Part shown: in pieces, positions 21,444-21,607 of the stretch | How the letters are laid out: each line of letters starts with the position of its first letter | How positions within the stretch are numbered: the stretch's first letter is position 1 | Assembly (NCBI GenBank): GCA_021737245.1 | Contig: JAIPEI010000010.1 | Location: 1-21,607, forward strand | Source of the DNA: Deltaproteobacteria bacterium | Lineage (GTDB): Bacteria > Desulfobacterota > DSM-4660 > Desulfatiglandales > HGW-15 | Direction of reading: 5' to 3' | DNA length: 21,607 bases | Position numbers and translations under genes: made by a program | The notes under the pieces: generated by a model | The model's input: the letters and a program-made list of their open reading frames with translations, nothing else | What the model was told of the DNA's origin: nothing | Database searches by the model: none

Positions 21444-21607
21444 GTGAGCATCCCCACCTACAACCCGGTGGACCGCGTGGCCACGGCGGGCGCCTCGGTG
21501 ATCAACCAGTCCTTTCAGGAGACGGAGATCCTGGGGGTGGAGGACGGGTCGTCCGACGAGCCCGCAGAGGCCCTCGAACCCTTCCTCGACCGGATCCGGA
21601 TCCTTCG
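21444..21607 (+). CDS. Glycosyltransferase family 2, N-terminal fragment cut by window edge
   Basis: The visible 54 codons read VSIPTYNPVDRVATAG, then SVINQSF and EILGVEDGSSDEP. This is the typical start of a GT-A-fold family 2 glycosyltransferase (nucleotide-binding PTYN and the DGS motif). The usual DDGS reads EDGS. The start is taken as GTG 21444, 11 nt after the ispH-ubiA stop, though no ribosome site is obvious and the frame stays open a little upstream. It is likely the next gene of the same transcription unit. Donor and acceptor cannot be inferred from this fragment. Confidence 0.75.
   Translation, partial: MSIPTYNPVDRVATAGASVINQSFQETEILGVEDGSSDEPAEALEPFLDRIRIL

Overview
The window is a GC-rich bacterial chromosome segment that most resembles a strictly anaerobic, Wood-Ljungdahl-competent member of the Desulfobacterota (former Deltaproteobacteria). 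That placement is an inference. It rests on a corrinoid iron-sulfur protein subunit (acsD/cdhD), a CooC-type nickel ATPase, a RACo-type corrinoid reductive activator and a B12-dependent class II ribonucleotide reductase, sitting next to a dnaA-dnaN-gyrB-gyrA replication cluster. There are no rRNA or tRNA genes, CRISPR arrays, transposases or phage genes.

Layout. 1-2375, minus strand: a cooC-like gene, a clear intrinsic terminator, then acsD, which runs off the left edge and carries a long Ala/Lys/Glu-rich repeat tail. 2460-10404, plus strand: a DnaA homologue with most of its ATP-sensing residues replaced, dnaN, gyrB and gyrA (no recF), followed by gpsA. The dnaA-dnaN spacer and the acsD-cooC spacer both hold DnaA-box-like sites and are origin candidates. 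The gyrB-gyrA spacer holds a 123-bp imperfect palindrome. 11496-11569: a hairpin element between convergent gpsA and speE.

11612-16401, minus strand: speE and speD (spermidine synthesis), an arsC-like gene lacking the catalytic cysteine, and nrdJ. speD is preceded by a strong sigma70-like promoter and about 320 nt of leader. The leader contains hairpins, a possible 62-codon ORF and a textbook terminator just before the speD start, so it is a good candidate for an attenuation or riboswitch-like RNA. 16776-21607, plus strand: RACo, dusB, a single-ORF IspH-UbiA fusion that overlaps dusB by 4 nt, and the start of a family 2 glycosyltransferase.

How the genes fit together: acsD, cooC and RACo serve the CODH/ACS branch (methyl carrier, nickel insertion, Co(II) to Co(I) reactivation). 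NrdJ is a second corrinoid-dependent enzyme, divergent from RACo. SpeD and SpeE form spermidine from decarboxylated SAM. GpsA and IspH-UbiA feed lipid and isoprenoid synthesis. The points most worth checking are the IspH-UbiA fusion, the motif-degenerate DnaA at the canonical dnaA locus, the speD leader, the Cys-less ArsC and the AcsD repeat tail.
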